Positions 8,703 to 17,620 of a stretch of DNA of 64,000 nt are shown here, piece after piece. The DNA comes from Poindextera sp963706385 (GTDB lineage Bacteria; Pseudomonadota; Alphaproteobacteria; Caulobacterales; Caulobacteraceae). The position numbers and the translations under genes were made by a program. The stretch lies in NCBI GenBank assembly GCA_963706385.1, contig OY970153.1, forward strand, positions 930,001 through 994,000. Reading direction: 5' to 3'. Each line of letters opens with the position of its first letter. The stretch's first letter is position 1. The notes beneath the pieces were generated by a model. That model was not told where the DNA came from. It did no database searches and saw only the letters and a list, made by a program, of their open reading frames with translations.

Positions 8703-9974
8703 CTAGAAGACGATGCCGGCCTCGCCCATCACGCGGAACTGACTGCTGGAGTCGCCCGTGGAGCCGAAACCGTAGCCCGGGATCAGGAACGGCGGGTAAG
8801 GGGGCGAGGGAACCACGGTGACGCTGTGCTGATAGCCGCTGACGCCGACATAGGACAACTCGCCGCGGATGAAGAAGATCCCCTTCTGATACGCCGGGGT
8901 GACCGTCAGCGACCAGGCGCTGCTGTCGACGCCATAGCCGAGCAGATTCGCCGCGCCGTCGGACTTGATGTATTCGCCGCGCGCCGAAACGCTGACCTCG
9001 GGCGTGAAGTTGTATTTGGTCAGCACCGCGAAGCCCCAGGCGTCTCCAGACAGACTCACCGCATTACTCGGTGAGTTACTGTACTGGATATAGGGTGTGA
9101 TCGTCCATGGCCCTTGGGTGTGGGTGTAGATCAGGTTATAGATCTGCCCATTGTTCTGCTGAACCGGCGTGACGAAGGTGTTCACATGGTTCGACGCCAT
9201 ATTTCCCTCGGCGGCGAAGACCAGAGTATCAGAGTTCTTGAACGTGTAAGTGATGTTTCCGGAGAGCGCCGTGTACGTATCGGAGTAGTATCCGTCCGTC
9301 CAGGCGGCGGAAATCGCCCAAGGCCCCTTGGTGAAATTCACCTGCACGCCCTTGCTGATCGCCGGCTCCTGGTTCCAGAGCAGGCCTCGCTCGATGTTCA
9401 TGTTCTCGAAGCTGAAGGTGTATTCGGCCCCGATCAGGGTCGGCAGGGCGCCGGCTTCGATGCTGAACATCGAATTGGGAACCAGTTTCAGGAAGCCCTG
9501 GGGCACAAAGCCGAACGTCGCGTTATCGAAGGTGGTCGATTTGACGTACGCCGTGCCGAGAGATTTAATCGAATAGACGCCAGCCTGAACATAAAATTGA
9601 ATCGGACCGTCAGCTTTGTTCAGAATGACCTGAGCATTGTCGAGATCCCCAAAATTGTTTGGCTGTCCATATTGCGGATTGCTTTGATAGAAGCCGCCGC
9701 CGCTGAGCACGCCGTCGACCATGATCTTGCCCAGCGGCCCCGCGTCGAACGAAGCGGGGTTCGGATTGGCCGAGATCGGCGGCGTCATGGACGGATAGGG
9801 CATCGGCGATGGCGCCGGCGCGGCCGGTGCGGCCGGTGCGGCCGCTGGAGCCGCGGCGGGACCGGCGGCCGGCGCAGCCGCCGGCGCGGCTTGGTCGTCG
9901 GCCCATGCGGCGCCGGCGCAAAGCAGCGCGGACGCGGCGCTGGTCGCGAGCAGAGTCGTGATCCGGTATTTCAT
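8703..9974 (-). CDS. Outer-membrane beta-barrel porin (OmpL/BBP2-like)
   Basis: A 423-residue exported protein. Residues 1-25 are a signal peptide ending AGAAWA-DD. A low-complexity Ala/Pro-rich linker covers about residues 29-65. The rest is a chain of amphipathic beta-strands with aromatic residues at the turns (for example YVQAGVYSI, WAISAAWTDGYYSD, FVAEG-like strands), ending with the C-terminal aromatic F of EAGIVF that outer-membrane insertion signals require. The pattern resembles the putative beta-barrel porin-2 family. It probably forms a passive pore; the solute is unknown. Base composition is lower in GC in the barrel half than in neighbouring genes. Confidence 0.8.
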   Translation of the reverse strand: MKYRITTLLATSAASALLCAGAAWADDQAAPAAAPAAGPAAAPAAAPAAPAAPAPSPMPYPSMTPPISANPNPASFDAGPLGKIMVDGVLSGGGFYQSNPQYGQPNNFGDLDNAQVILNKADGPIQFYVQAGVYSIKSLGTAYVKSTTFDNATFGFVPQGFLKLVPNSMFSIEAGALPTLIGAEYTFSFENMNIERGLLWNQEPAISKGVQVNFTKGPWAISAAWTDGYYSDTYTALSGNITYTFKNSDTLVFAAEGNMASNHVNTFVTPVQQNNGQIYNLIYTHTQGPWTITPYIQYSNSPSNAVSLSGDAWGFAVLTKYNFTPEVSVSARGEYIKSDGAANLLGYGVDSSAWSLTVTPAYQKGIFFIRGELSYVGVSGYQHSVTVVPSPPYPPFLIPGYGFGSTGDSSSQFRVMGEAGIVF

Positions 9975-10544
9975 AGATTTATCCCCTTAGTGATTATTTG
10001 CGAACGCAGCGCGGACCGGTCCGGCCAAGGCCGACCGTCGGTTGCGCACGAGAGACGTCACATCCGTAGACCAAGCTACTGATCGTGCTGAGCTTATCCG
10101 AGATCCGCGCATAAAAACTCCATCGGTCAGCAAGCCCGGCTTCATAAAGGACTCGTTACCGAACCCCGCCCCAATGGCGCGAGGCCCCAAAGCCCGCCTG
10201 CCCTTTGAAGCTAGACCGGGAGAGGCCGCGAAGTGAGCCGATCGCCGCCGCGAGCGCGCTTGAGTGGGGTGATTGATGCGCGTTTGCTCGCCGCATGCGC
10301 AGATCAGCAAAATTTTTGTGCAGACGCCACGGCCTTACGATTCATGGCGCCGTGTGGCTTTCAAGTGACGCGCGAGGTCCGATTCGCCGCGAATTGGTCC
10401 CCATATCCGCGTCGCATGGACCGTGCGGTCCGGCGCATTGAAATTCCCGGCAGGACGGAAGATTGGCCTCGAGACGCTTGCCAGAGGCGCAGGGGGAAGG
10501 ATCATGTGGTCGCGATTGCAGTCGGTAATGGCAGGAAAACCCGC
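9975..10544. other. Intergenic region upstream of porin and FMN reductase genes
   Basis: About 570 bases between divergent genes. No frame has family resemblance; the open frame extending upstream of the FMN reductase start looks non-coding. Local AT-rich patches (for example around 10305-10318) could be promoter sequence. No RNA structure or repeat is recognised. Confidence 0.5.
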
Positions 10545-11141
10545 GTGAATATCCACGACAAGACCTTCACCCCCATGGTCGTCGGCCTGGGCGGCACCAC
10601 GCGCGTGACCTCGACCAGCGAGCGGACCTTGATCAAGGCGCTGGAGGCGGCCGAGCGGGCGGGCGCGCGCACCCGGCTGTTCGCCGGCGCGTTCCTGGCC
10701 AAGCTGCCGATCTACGACCCGGCCACGGCCAACAACTCGGCCGAGCTGAGCGAACTGATCGAGGCGGTGCGCGGCGCCGACGGCGTCTTGATCTCCACTC
10801 CCGGCTACCACGGCTCGGTCTCGGGCCTGATCAAGAACGCGCTCGACGGGCTGGAAGGCCTGCGCGGCGACACGCGGCCCTATTTCGAGGGCCGCGCGGT
10901 GGGCTGCATCGTCACCGCCGACGGCTGGCAGGCGTGCGGGACCACGCTGTCGGCGCTGCGCACCATCGTCCACGCCCTGCGCGGCTGGCCGACGCCGCTG
11001 GGGATCACCTTCAACCCCTCCGCCGGCCCGCTTTACGACCAGGCCGGCGCGTTCTGCGAGCCGCGCGACGCGGCCCAGATCGACATGCTGGCCCAGCAGG
11101 TGGTCGACTTCGCCCGGATGAAGGCGGCGGCCTCGGCCTAA
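10545..11141 (+). CDS. NADPH-dependent FMN reductase family protein
   Basis: A 198-residue flavodoxin-fold reductase. GLGGTTRVTSTSE near the N-terminus is the phosphate-binding loop. STPGYHGSVSGLIKNALD in the middle is the characteristic flavin-binding stretch of the NADPH:FMN/quinone/azo reductase family. Such proteins transfer hydride from NAD(P)H to FMN or quinones in the cytoplasm. The start is assigned to GTG 10545 with AGGAA upstream; ATG at 10575 is a possible shorter start. The long upstream open frame is rejected because it lacks any family match. Confidence 0.82.
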   Translation: MNIHDKTFTPMVVGLGGTTRVTSTSERTLIKALEAAERAGARTRLFAGAFLAKLPIYDPATANNSAELSELIEAVRGADGVLISTPGYHGSVSGLIKNALDGLEGLRGDTRPYFEGRAVGCIVTADGWQACGTTLSALRTIVHALRGWPTPLGITFNPSAGPLYDQAGAFCEPRDAAQIDMLAQQVVDFARMKAAASA

Positions 11142-11190
11142 GCGCGGAGCCCCGATCGGCTATCCGGGTCAGGCCGACGCCGCGGGCCGC

Positions 11191-12723
11191 TCAAGCGACC
11201 GGCAGCCCTGCCGCCTCGAGCGCGTCGGCGGCCTCCTCGTCCGCCTCATGGGGGTCCATGGTCGGCGCGCCCTGGCCGGCGTCCGACGCCTGACCGCCCG
11301 CTTCCGGCTCCAGCATCCGCGCCTTGCGCCATCCCCCGAACTGGAAATAGAGCGCGGTCAGGGCGCTCGAGGTGATGGTGCCGAGCGGGAAGCTCCACCA
11401 GATCGCCTCGGCGCCGAACCTGGGCGTCAGGAGCGCCGCGAACGGCACGCGGATCAGCCACATCGAGACGGTCAGGATGATCAGCGGCGGGATCACCGCG
11501 CCGGTGGACCGCACCACGCCAGAGAGGGCAAAGGCGGCGTTGAACAGCACGAACGCCCACAAGACCATGTGATTGATATGCACGGCGATCGGAATCGCGG
11601 GCGAGCCGGCCGGCAGCAGGAAATAGAGCGAAAGCCCGCCGATCGCGTAGATCAACGCCGCGATCGAGCCGGTGATGAGCACGCCCGAGGCGACCCCCGA
11701 GAAGGCGATCTTGTCCACCCGGTCCCAGCGGCCCGCGCCGATGTTCTGGGCCGCCATCGAAGAGACCGAGGCGCCGATCGCCATGCCCGGCATCTGGACG
11801 TAGGTCCACACCTGGGACGCCGCCGCATACGCCGCCGCGGTCAAGGCCCCGTAGCTGTTGACGAAGCCCAGCATCACCACCGCCGAGCCGCTCATCAGCA
11901 GCATCTGCACGCCCATCGGCATGCCCTTGAACAGAAGCGCGCGCAGGATTTTGAGATCTGGCCACAAAAGGCGCAGTTCGCTGGGGCGCAGCATCAGAAG
12001 GCTGCGCTTGCGGTAGAGGTGGATCAGCAACAGCGTCAACGACGCGGCCTGGCTGACCAAGGTGGCCGTCGCCGAGCCGGCGATGCCGAGCCGTGGAAAC
12101 GGCCCGAGCCCCCGGATCAGGCAGGGGTTCAGCGCGATCTCCAGCAGCACCGCCAGGACCATGAAATAGAACGGCGTCTTGGAATCGCCCGCCCCGCGCT
12201 GGGCCATCTGCATGAACATGAAGAAGTACATGAACGGCATCGCCACGAAGATGATGCGCAGATAGATGACCGCCTCCGCCCGTGCCGCCGGCGGGGTGCG
12301 CATGGCCGAAAGGATGGATGGCGTCAGGCGCCAGCCCGTCAGCGCCAGGGCGATCGAGATGGCGATGAAAAAGCCGGTCGCCGTGCCCATCACCCGCTTG
12401 GCGCCCATCAGGTCGCTGGCGCCGACCGCCTGGGCGATCAGGATGTTGGCCGCCATGCTGATGCCGAACACCGCCCCCATCAGCAGGAACATCAGGGTGT
12501 TGGCGTTGCCCAACGCGGTGATCGCGGTGACGCCCAGGCCGGGCGTGTGGCTGACGAAGAACTGATTGACCGTCCCGTTCAGCGTCTGCAGCGCGTTGCC
12601 GCCGAGCACCGGCAACGAGAACATCAGCAATGTGGGCGTGATCGGCCCTTCCGTCAGGCTTCGCCTGTGGCGGCGCGGGCGGGCGCTCGCACCGGTCGGC
12701 GAGGCGGACGGGGAATCGGGCAT
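11191..12723 (-). CDS. MATE family efflux transporter
   Basis: A 510-residue polytopic membrane protein with about twelve hydrophobic segments. It opens with a basic cytoplasmic tail (residues 1-25) and the segment EGPITPTLLMFSLPVLGGNALQ, the usual first MATE helix. AVVMLGFVNSYG and PGMAIGASVSSMAAQNIGAG are conserved MATE repeat motifs. MATE proteins extrude cationic drugs or metabolites using Na+ or H+ gradients. The acidic C-terminal tail (about residues 475-510) is longer than in NorM. It lies upstream of, and transcribed away from, the FMN reductase convergence point; no regulator is adjacent. Confidence 0.92.
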   Translation of the reverse strand: MPDSPSASPTGASARPRRHRRSLTEGPITPTLLMFSLPVLGGNALQTLNGTVNQFFVSHTPGLGVTAITALGNANTLMFLLMGAVFGISMAANILIAQAVGASDLMGAKRVMGTATGFFIAISIALALTGWRLTPSILSAMRTPPAARAEAVIYLRIIFVAMPFMYFFMFMQMAQRGAGDSKTPFYFMVLAVLLEIALNPCLIRGLGPFPRLGIAGSATATLVSQAASLTLLLIHLYRKRSLLMLRPSELRLLWPDLKILRALLFKGMPMGVQMLLMSGSAVVMLGFVNSYGALTAAAYAAASQVWTYVQMPGMAIGASVSSMAAQNIGAGRWDRVDKIAFSGVASGVLITGSIAALIYAIGGLSLYFLLPAGSPAIPIAVHINHMVLWAFVLFNAAFALSGVVRSTGAVIPPLIILTVSMWLIRVPFAALLTPRFGAEAIWWSFPLGTITSSALTALYFQFGGWRKARMLEPEAGGQASDAGQGAPTMDPHEADEEAADALEAAGLPVA

Positions 12724-12811
12724 GACGGAACGGCGGACCTAAAAGAATGCTCAGGCGAGGGATGTATGGGATGCTGGCCCAAATTGCGATGCGCGGATTT
12801 GCGCCAGGCAG

Positions 12812-14284
12812 TTAGGCGTCGCTCACGCGCGGCTCCTCGGCGAGGCCGAGGCTGGCGATCTCATCGAGCCGATCGAGATTGCGCTCGTGGGTGCTTCGAT
12901 CGATCCGATAGAAGACCAGCACGCCGATGGAGGCCGCGACCAGCGCCGCATAGGTCGGAAGATAGAGCAGGACCAGATGGCGCATCAGCGCGGCCGGAAC
13001 GCTGCCCTGCGCCGCGTGAAGCGGGAAACGCACCACGGTCACCAGAACGCCGGCGAATAAGGCGCCCAGGCCCGCGGTGAACTTCGGCGCCAGGCCGTTG
13101 GTCGCGAACAGCAGGCCCTCGGACCGCACCCCGGTCTTGACCGCATTGTCCTCCACCACGTCGGCCACCATCGAGGCGATGATGATGAAGCCCATGATCG
13201 CCAGCGCGCCCACCACGCTCGCGGCGATCAGCAGGATGGTGAAGACCCAGGGCGAGCCGGGCGGCGGCATCAGGCCCATCAGCTCCAACGTCATCGGCGT
13301 CAGGTTGATCAGGGTCGAGGCGGTGAACAGGCCGATCATCGCGCCCTTCTTGTCCAGGCGCCGGGACAGCGGCGGGGCGGCGAACACGGCGATCACCGAT
13401 CCGAGCGAGGCCGCCGGCAAAAGCACGGCCAGCTGAGTCGGCGTCAAGCCCCAGAAGTGGATGTAGAAATAGTAGTTCAGGCCGGTCTGCATGCCGGCGG
13501 CCGCGCCGCCCACCACGCCCGAAATCAACAACACCACCAGCGAGGGATTGGACAGGGTGGCGGCGATTTCGCGCCAGGTCTGGGCCAGGGTGGCCTCGCG
13601 CCGCGGCGGGCGATGCAGGTGGGGAATGCGCTCGTGGGTCCCGAGGCTGGAGGCCAGGATGGCGACCAGGATGACGAGCGCGCCCACCAGGCCGAATTGG
13701 GCGTATCCGACCCGGTTCAACAGGCCGAGCGGGTGGCTCGCATCCTTGCGCAGGAACACGCCGTTGAGCAGATAGCTCATCATCGCCGCGCCGAACACGA
13801 AGAAGAAGAAACGGATGCTGGACAGCACCGTGCGCTGGTCATAGTCGGGCGCCAGCTCCGGCGCGAGGGCGTTGTTCGGCACGTCGAACAGGCTGACCGA
13901 TATCCGCACCGCCACCAGCAACGCGAGCACATAGCCGAGCAGCGGCAGACCCGAGAGCGCCCGCGGCGCGTGCCAGAGGGCGTAGAACGAGACCGAGGCG
14001 AGGACGGCCGAGGCGTACATGAACGGATGCCGCCGCCCCCAACGCGAATGCAGGTTGTCGGACCATTGGCCCAGCAGCGGGTCGATCACCGCATCGACGA
14101 TCAGCGAGACCATGATCGTCGCGCCCACCAGGATCGCCGACAACCGCATGACCTGGTTCAGGTAATACTGCAGCACCGCGCCCGACAGAGCCGCATAGGC
14201 CACCCCCGAGGCGGTCGCGCCGAGGCCGTAGTAGAGCCTGGTTCCCAGTCGCAGTGGCGGCGTTGCCGCGGTCGAACTCGCCAT
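12812..14284 (-). CDS. MFS transporter, GPH (glycoside-pentoside-hexuronide:cation) family
   Basis: A 490-residue transporter with about twelve membrane helices. The first helix contains LYYGLGATASGVAYAAL; VDAVIDPLLGQWSDN and RWGRRHPFMY are the GPH/MelB signature loop after helix 2. These symport sugars or related solutes with H+ or Na+. ATG 14284 starts at the family-typical position; the frame is open upstream but that part overlaps the regulator gene. It lies directly downstream of the ScfR-like regulator on the same strand (80 bp), so it may be co-expressed with it. Substrate is not predictable. Confidence 0.87.
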   Translation of the reverse strand: MASSTAATPPLRLGTRLYYGLGATASGVAYAALSGAVLQYYLNQVMRLSAILVGATIMVSLIVDAVIDPLLGQWSDNLHSRWGRRHPFMYASAVLASVSFYALWHAPRALSGLPLLGYVLALLVAVRISVSLFDVPNNALAPELAPDYDQRTVLSSIRFFFFVFGAAMMSYLLNGVFLRKDASHPLGLLNRVGYAQFGLVGALVILVAILASSLGTHERIPHLHRPPRREATLAQTWREIAATLSNPSLVVLLISGVVGGAAAGMQTGLNYYFYIHFWGLTPTQLAVLLPAASLGSVIAVFAAPPLSRRLDKKGAMIGLFTASTLINLTPMTLELMGLMPPPGSPWVFTILLIAASVVGALAIMGFIIIASMVADVVEDNAVKTGVRSEGLLFATNGLAPKFTAGLGALFAGVLVTVVRFPLHAAQGSVPAALMRHLVLLYLPTYAALVAASIGVLVFYRIDRSTHERNLDRLDEIASLGLAEEPRVSDA

Positions 14285-14364
14285 CAAGCGTCCTCCCGAG
14301 CGCGCCAAGCCACGCGCCGTCACTCGCGCCCGCTCTCGCGGCGGGCTCGTGCTCGGAAAATGAC

Positions 14365-15801
14365 CTAGGCGGCGCTGAACGGATAGGGCGAAACCGACTT
14401 GTTGAAGTCGTCGACCATCAAGGTGCGGTTGATCGGCTCGGCGGCGCGCTGCGGACAGTTCGGGCGCTCGCAGATCCGGCAGGCCGGACCGATGCCCACC
14501 GCCAGGGGCGAGGTCAGATCCAGGCCGCGTGAATAGACCAGACGCGGAGCGTATTTCAGCTCGCAGCCCAGCCCGATCGCCAGTTCGGAGTCCTCGCTGG
14601 CATAGGCCGCCGCGGTCCGCCGCACCGTGCGCGCGATGGTGAAATAGCGCGCCGCGTCGGGGGTCTCGACCACCTGGGTGACGACGCGGCCGGGCGTCTT
14701 GAAACAGGTGTGGATGTTCCAGCGCGGACAGGTGCCCCCGAAGCGCGAGAACGGAAAGGCGGAGCTGGCGAAACGCTTGGAGATGTTGCCGGCCGCGTCC
14801 ACCCGCAACATGAAGAAGGGCACGCCCCGCGCGCCGGGCCGCGCCAGGGTGGTCAGCCGATGGCAAGCCTGCTCGAAACTGACCCCGAACCGGGCGCGCA
14901 TCAGTTCGATGTCATAGGCCGAACGCTCGGCCACCTCGTGGAAGGCGCCGTAGGGCATCAGCATGGCCGCGGCGAGATAGTTGGCCAGCGAGACGCGCAG
15001 CAGGGACTGGGTCGGCCGGTCGGGCGCGCGCGCGCGGCCGACGATGCCGGCGAGGGTCTCGGCGTGCTCCAACAGGGCGAGCTGATAGGCCAGCGCGAAC
15101 GAGCGGCCCGAGGCGGTCAGCACCTCGGACAGGAACAGACGCTTCCTGTGGTGGTCGTAGCGGCGCAGCGAATCCGGCAGTACGTCCAGCGGCATCACCC
15201 GCACCTCGATGCGGTGGCGCTGGGCCAGCCGCTCGCGCGCGCTCACCGCGAAGTCCTGGGGCTCGGGATGCAGCTCTCCGGCCAGCGCCTCGCCCGCCTC
15301 CTCCAGCTCGGCGAAGTAGTTCTTCTGGCCCTGGATGAAGTCGCGCACCCAGTCGGACGGGGTGACCACTCCGCCCCCGCCGGCCGAATCCTCCGGCCGC
15401 TGCAAGACGCCGAGGTCGACCGAGCGACGGGCGTCGAGATAGGCCTGGTAGAGCCGGACCATCGCCTCGGCGACGCCGGGTGCGTTCTCGGCCACCTCGG
15501 TCAGTTCGTGCCGCGCCACGCCCAGGTCGCGGAACATCTGGTCGGCGAACACTTCGCCCAGACCGGCGCCGCCGCCGCCTTCGGCGTCCGACGACAGGCC
15601 GCGCAGGTCCAGGTCATAGGCCTCGGCCAGGCGCAGCAGCACCTGGGCCGTCACCGGCCGCTGGTTGCGCTCCAGAAGGTTGAGATAGCTGGGCGAGACG
15701 CCGAGATCCTCGGCCATCCGGGTCTGGGTGACGCCCAGGTCGCGGCGCAGCCGTTTGAGCCGCGCGCCCAAGAACAGCTTCTTCTGGTCGCCGATCGCCA
15801 T
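14365..15801 (-). CDS. ScfR/RamB-type short-chain acyl-responsive transcriptional regulator
   Basis: A 478-residue regulator. An XRE helix-turn-helix is at residues 13-67 (RLKRLRRDLGVTQTRMAEDL, then SPSYLNLLERNQRP). The middle resembles an ImmA/IrrE-type (M78) domain, but the HEXXH zinc motif is not present: FALAYQLALLEH occupies its place. The C-terminal DUF2083-like part has a cysteine cluster CRICERPNCPQ. This architecture is that of the RamB/ScfR family, which controls glyoxylate-cycle and propionate genes in response to acyl-CoA status. It is divergent from aceA across 151 bp, which fits direct control of aceA (inference). Confidence 0.88.
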   Translation of the reverse strand: MAIGDQKKLFLGARLKRLRRDLGVTQTRMAEDLGVSPSYLNLLERNQRPVTAQVLLRLAEAYDLDLRGLSSDAEGGGGAGLGEVFADQMFRDLGVARHELTEVAENAPGVAEAMVRLYQAYLDARRSVDLGVLQRPEDSAGGGGVVTPSDWVRDFIQGQKNYFAELEEAGEALAGELHPEPQDFAVSARERLAQRHRIEVRVMPLDVLPDSLRRYDHHRKRLFLSEVLTASGRSFALAYQLALLEHAETLAGIVGRARAPDRPTQSLLRVSLANYLAAAMLMPYGAFHEVAERSAYDIELMRARFGVSFEQACHRLTTLARPGARGVPFFMLRVDAAGNISKRFASSAFPFSRFGGTCPRWNIHTCFKTPGRVVTQVVETPDAARYFTIARTVRRTAAAYASEDSELAIGLGCELKYAPRLVYSRGLDLTSPLAVGIGPACRICERPNCPQRAAEPINRTLMVDDFNKSVSPYPFSAA

Positions 15802-15809
15802 GGCTGTAT

Positions 15810-15820
15810 ATTGTCACAAT
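15810..15820. promoter_or_regulatory. Candidate operator between the ScfR-like gene and aceA
   Basis: ATTGTCACAAT is an 11-bp palindrome nine bases upstream of the regulator start and inside an unusually AT-rich stretch (15807-15840) of the divergent aceA promoter region. A TTTACAAAAC follows at once and CGACAAAAC lies at 15848. The position fits autorepression and aceA control, but this is an inference from placement only. Confidence 0.4.
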
Positions 15821-15952
15821 TTTACAAAACATATCAAGTCTGATTTCGACAAAACGGCCTTTTCCATGCCGTTCGCGGGTGCGAAAAGCCCGCACAAGGT
15901 TTAATGACACCACGAAATGGCCCTGGTTTTCGATCGATCAAGGAACTCGCAG

Positions 15953-17551
15953 ATGTCCTATTCCGAACAAACCGCCAAGCTCGGTCAGCTCATTAGGAGC
16001 AAGGGCGGCGCGTGGGACGGCATCCACGCTGATTCCGTCGCCCGGATGCGTCTGCAGAACCGGTTCCTGACCGGACTGGACATCGCTCGCCACACCGCCT
16101 CCATCATGCGCAAGGACATGGCGGCCTATGACGCCGATCCCGCCAACTACACCCAGTCTCTGGGCTGCTGGCATGGCTTCATCGCCCAGCAAAAGCTGAT
16201 CGCCATCAAGAAGCATTTCGGCACGACCGAGCGCCGGTACATCTATCTGTCCGGCTGGATGGTCGCGGCGCTGCGCTCCCAGTTCGGCCCCCTGCCCGAC
16301 CAGTCGATGCACGAGAAGACCTCGGTGCCGGCGCTGATCGAGGAGATCTACACCTTCCTGCGCCAGGCGGACGCCCGTGAGCTCGGCCTGCTGTTCCGCG
16401 ACCTCGACGCGGCGCGCGCGGAAGGCGACGCGGTCAAGGAAAGGAAGGTTCAGTCGGCGATCGACCACTTCCAGACCCACGTCGTGCCAATCATCGCCGA
16501 CATCGACGCCGGTTTCGGCAACGCCGAAGCGACCTATCTGCTCGCCAAGAAGATGATCCAGGCGGGCGCCTGCGCGTTGCAGATCGAAAACCAGGTCTCG
16601 GACGAAAAGCAGTGCGGTCACCAGGACGGCAAGGTGACCGTCCCGCACGACGTGTTCCTGGCCAAGGTCCGCGCCTGCCGTTACGCCTTCCTCGAACTGG
16701 GCGTCGAAGAGGGGGTCATCGTCACCCGCACGGACTCTCTCGGCGCCGGCCTGACGCAGCAGATCGCAGTCAGCCATGAACCGGGCGACATCGGCGACCA
16801 GTACAACGGCTTCCTGGACTGCGAAGAGGTTACGGCCGACGCGGCGCACAACGGCGACGTGATCATCAACCGGAACGGCAAGCTGCTCCGGCCCAAGCGC
16901 CTGGCCTCGAACCTCTATCAGTTCCGCCCCGGCACCGGCGAAGACCGCTGCGTGCTTGACTGCGTCACCTCGCTGCAGAACGGCGCGGACCTGCTGTGGA
17001 TCGAGACGGAAAAGCCGAACATCGAGCAGATCGCCGGCATGGTGGACCGCATCCGCGCGGTCGTTCCGAACGCCAAGCTGGCCTACAACAACTCGCCGTC
17101 GTTCAACTGGACGCTCAACTTCCGCCAGCAGGTCTACGACGCCTGGAAGGCGGTCGGCCGGGATGTGTCCGCCTACAGCCGCGACGCGCTGATGAGCATC
17201 GACTACGACGCGACCGAGCTGGGGGCCGAGGCCGACGAACGCATCCGCACCTTCCAGGCGGACGCGGCCAAGCGGGCGGGCATCTTCCACCACCTGATCA
17301 CGCTGCCGACCTACCACACGGCCGCGCTGTCCACCGACAATCTGGCGAAGGACTACTTTGGTGATCAGGGCATGCTCGGCTACGTGGCTAAGGTCCAGCG
17401 CGAGGAGATCCGCCAAGGCATCGCCACGGTGAAGCACCAGAACATGTCGGGCTCCGACATCGGCGACGACCACAAGGAGTATTTCGCCGGCGAGGCGGCC
17501 TTGAAGGCGGGCGGCGCGAACAACACGATGAACCAGTTCGCCGCAGAATAG
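15953..17551 (+). CDS. aceA: Isocitrate lyase
   Basis: A 532-residue isocitrate lyase that splits isocitrate into glyoxylate and succinate, the first step of the glyoxylate shunt. The catalytic loop reads KQCGH at 219-223 (catalytic Cys221), the form seen in the long-type bacterial enzymes rather than the KKCGH of E. coli. IADIDAGFGNAEATY supplies Mg2+ ligands. ATG 15953 has AAGGA upstream; an in-frame upstream extension to 15917 is disfavoured. The gene is followed 69 bp later by malate synthase, and divergent from an ScfR/RamB-type regulator, forming a complete glyoxylate-bypass locus. Confidence 0.96.
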   Translation: MSYSEQTAKLGQLIRSKGGAWDGIHADSVARMRLQNRFLTGLDIARHTASIMRKDMAAYDADPANYTQSLGCWHGFIAQQKLIAIKKHFGTTERRYIYLSGWMVAALRSQFGPLPDQSMHEKTSVPALIEEIYTFLRQADARELGLLFRDLDAARAEGDAVKERKVQSAIDHFQTHVVPIIADIDAGFGNAEATYLLAKKMIQAGACALQIENQVSDEKQCGHQDGKVTVPHDVFLAKVRACRYAFLELGVEEGVIVTRTDSLGAGLTQQIAVSHEPGDIGDQYNGFLDCEEVTADAAHNGDVIINRNGKLLRPKRLASNLYQFRPGTGEDRCVLDCVTSLQNGADLLWIETEKPNIEQIAGMVDRIRAVVPNAKLAYNNSPSFNWTLNFRQQVYDAWKAVGRDVSAYSRDALMSIDYDATELGAEADERIRTFQADAAKRAGIFHHLITLPTYHTAALSTDNLAKDYFGDQGMLGYVAKVQREEIRQGIATVKHQNMSGSDIGDDHKEYFAGEAALKAGGANNTMNQFAAE

Positions 17552-17620
17552 GGCGTTTGCGACCGCTGGAAGCGCGAAGGCGAGACGCTGGAGCGGCGGC
17601 GACAATCATGGAGGCCCGCG

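Noticed and set aside
10233..10544. Upstream extension of the FMN reductase frame
   Set aside because: The added residues have no family match; a GTG with AGGAA at 10545 fits the family length.
15938..17605. A 555-codon minus-strand frame over aceA
   Set aside because: It is antisense to an intact isocitrate lyase and has no recognisable domain.
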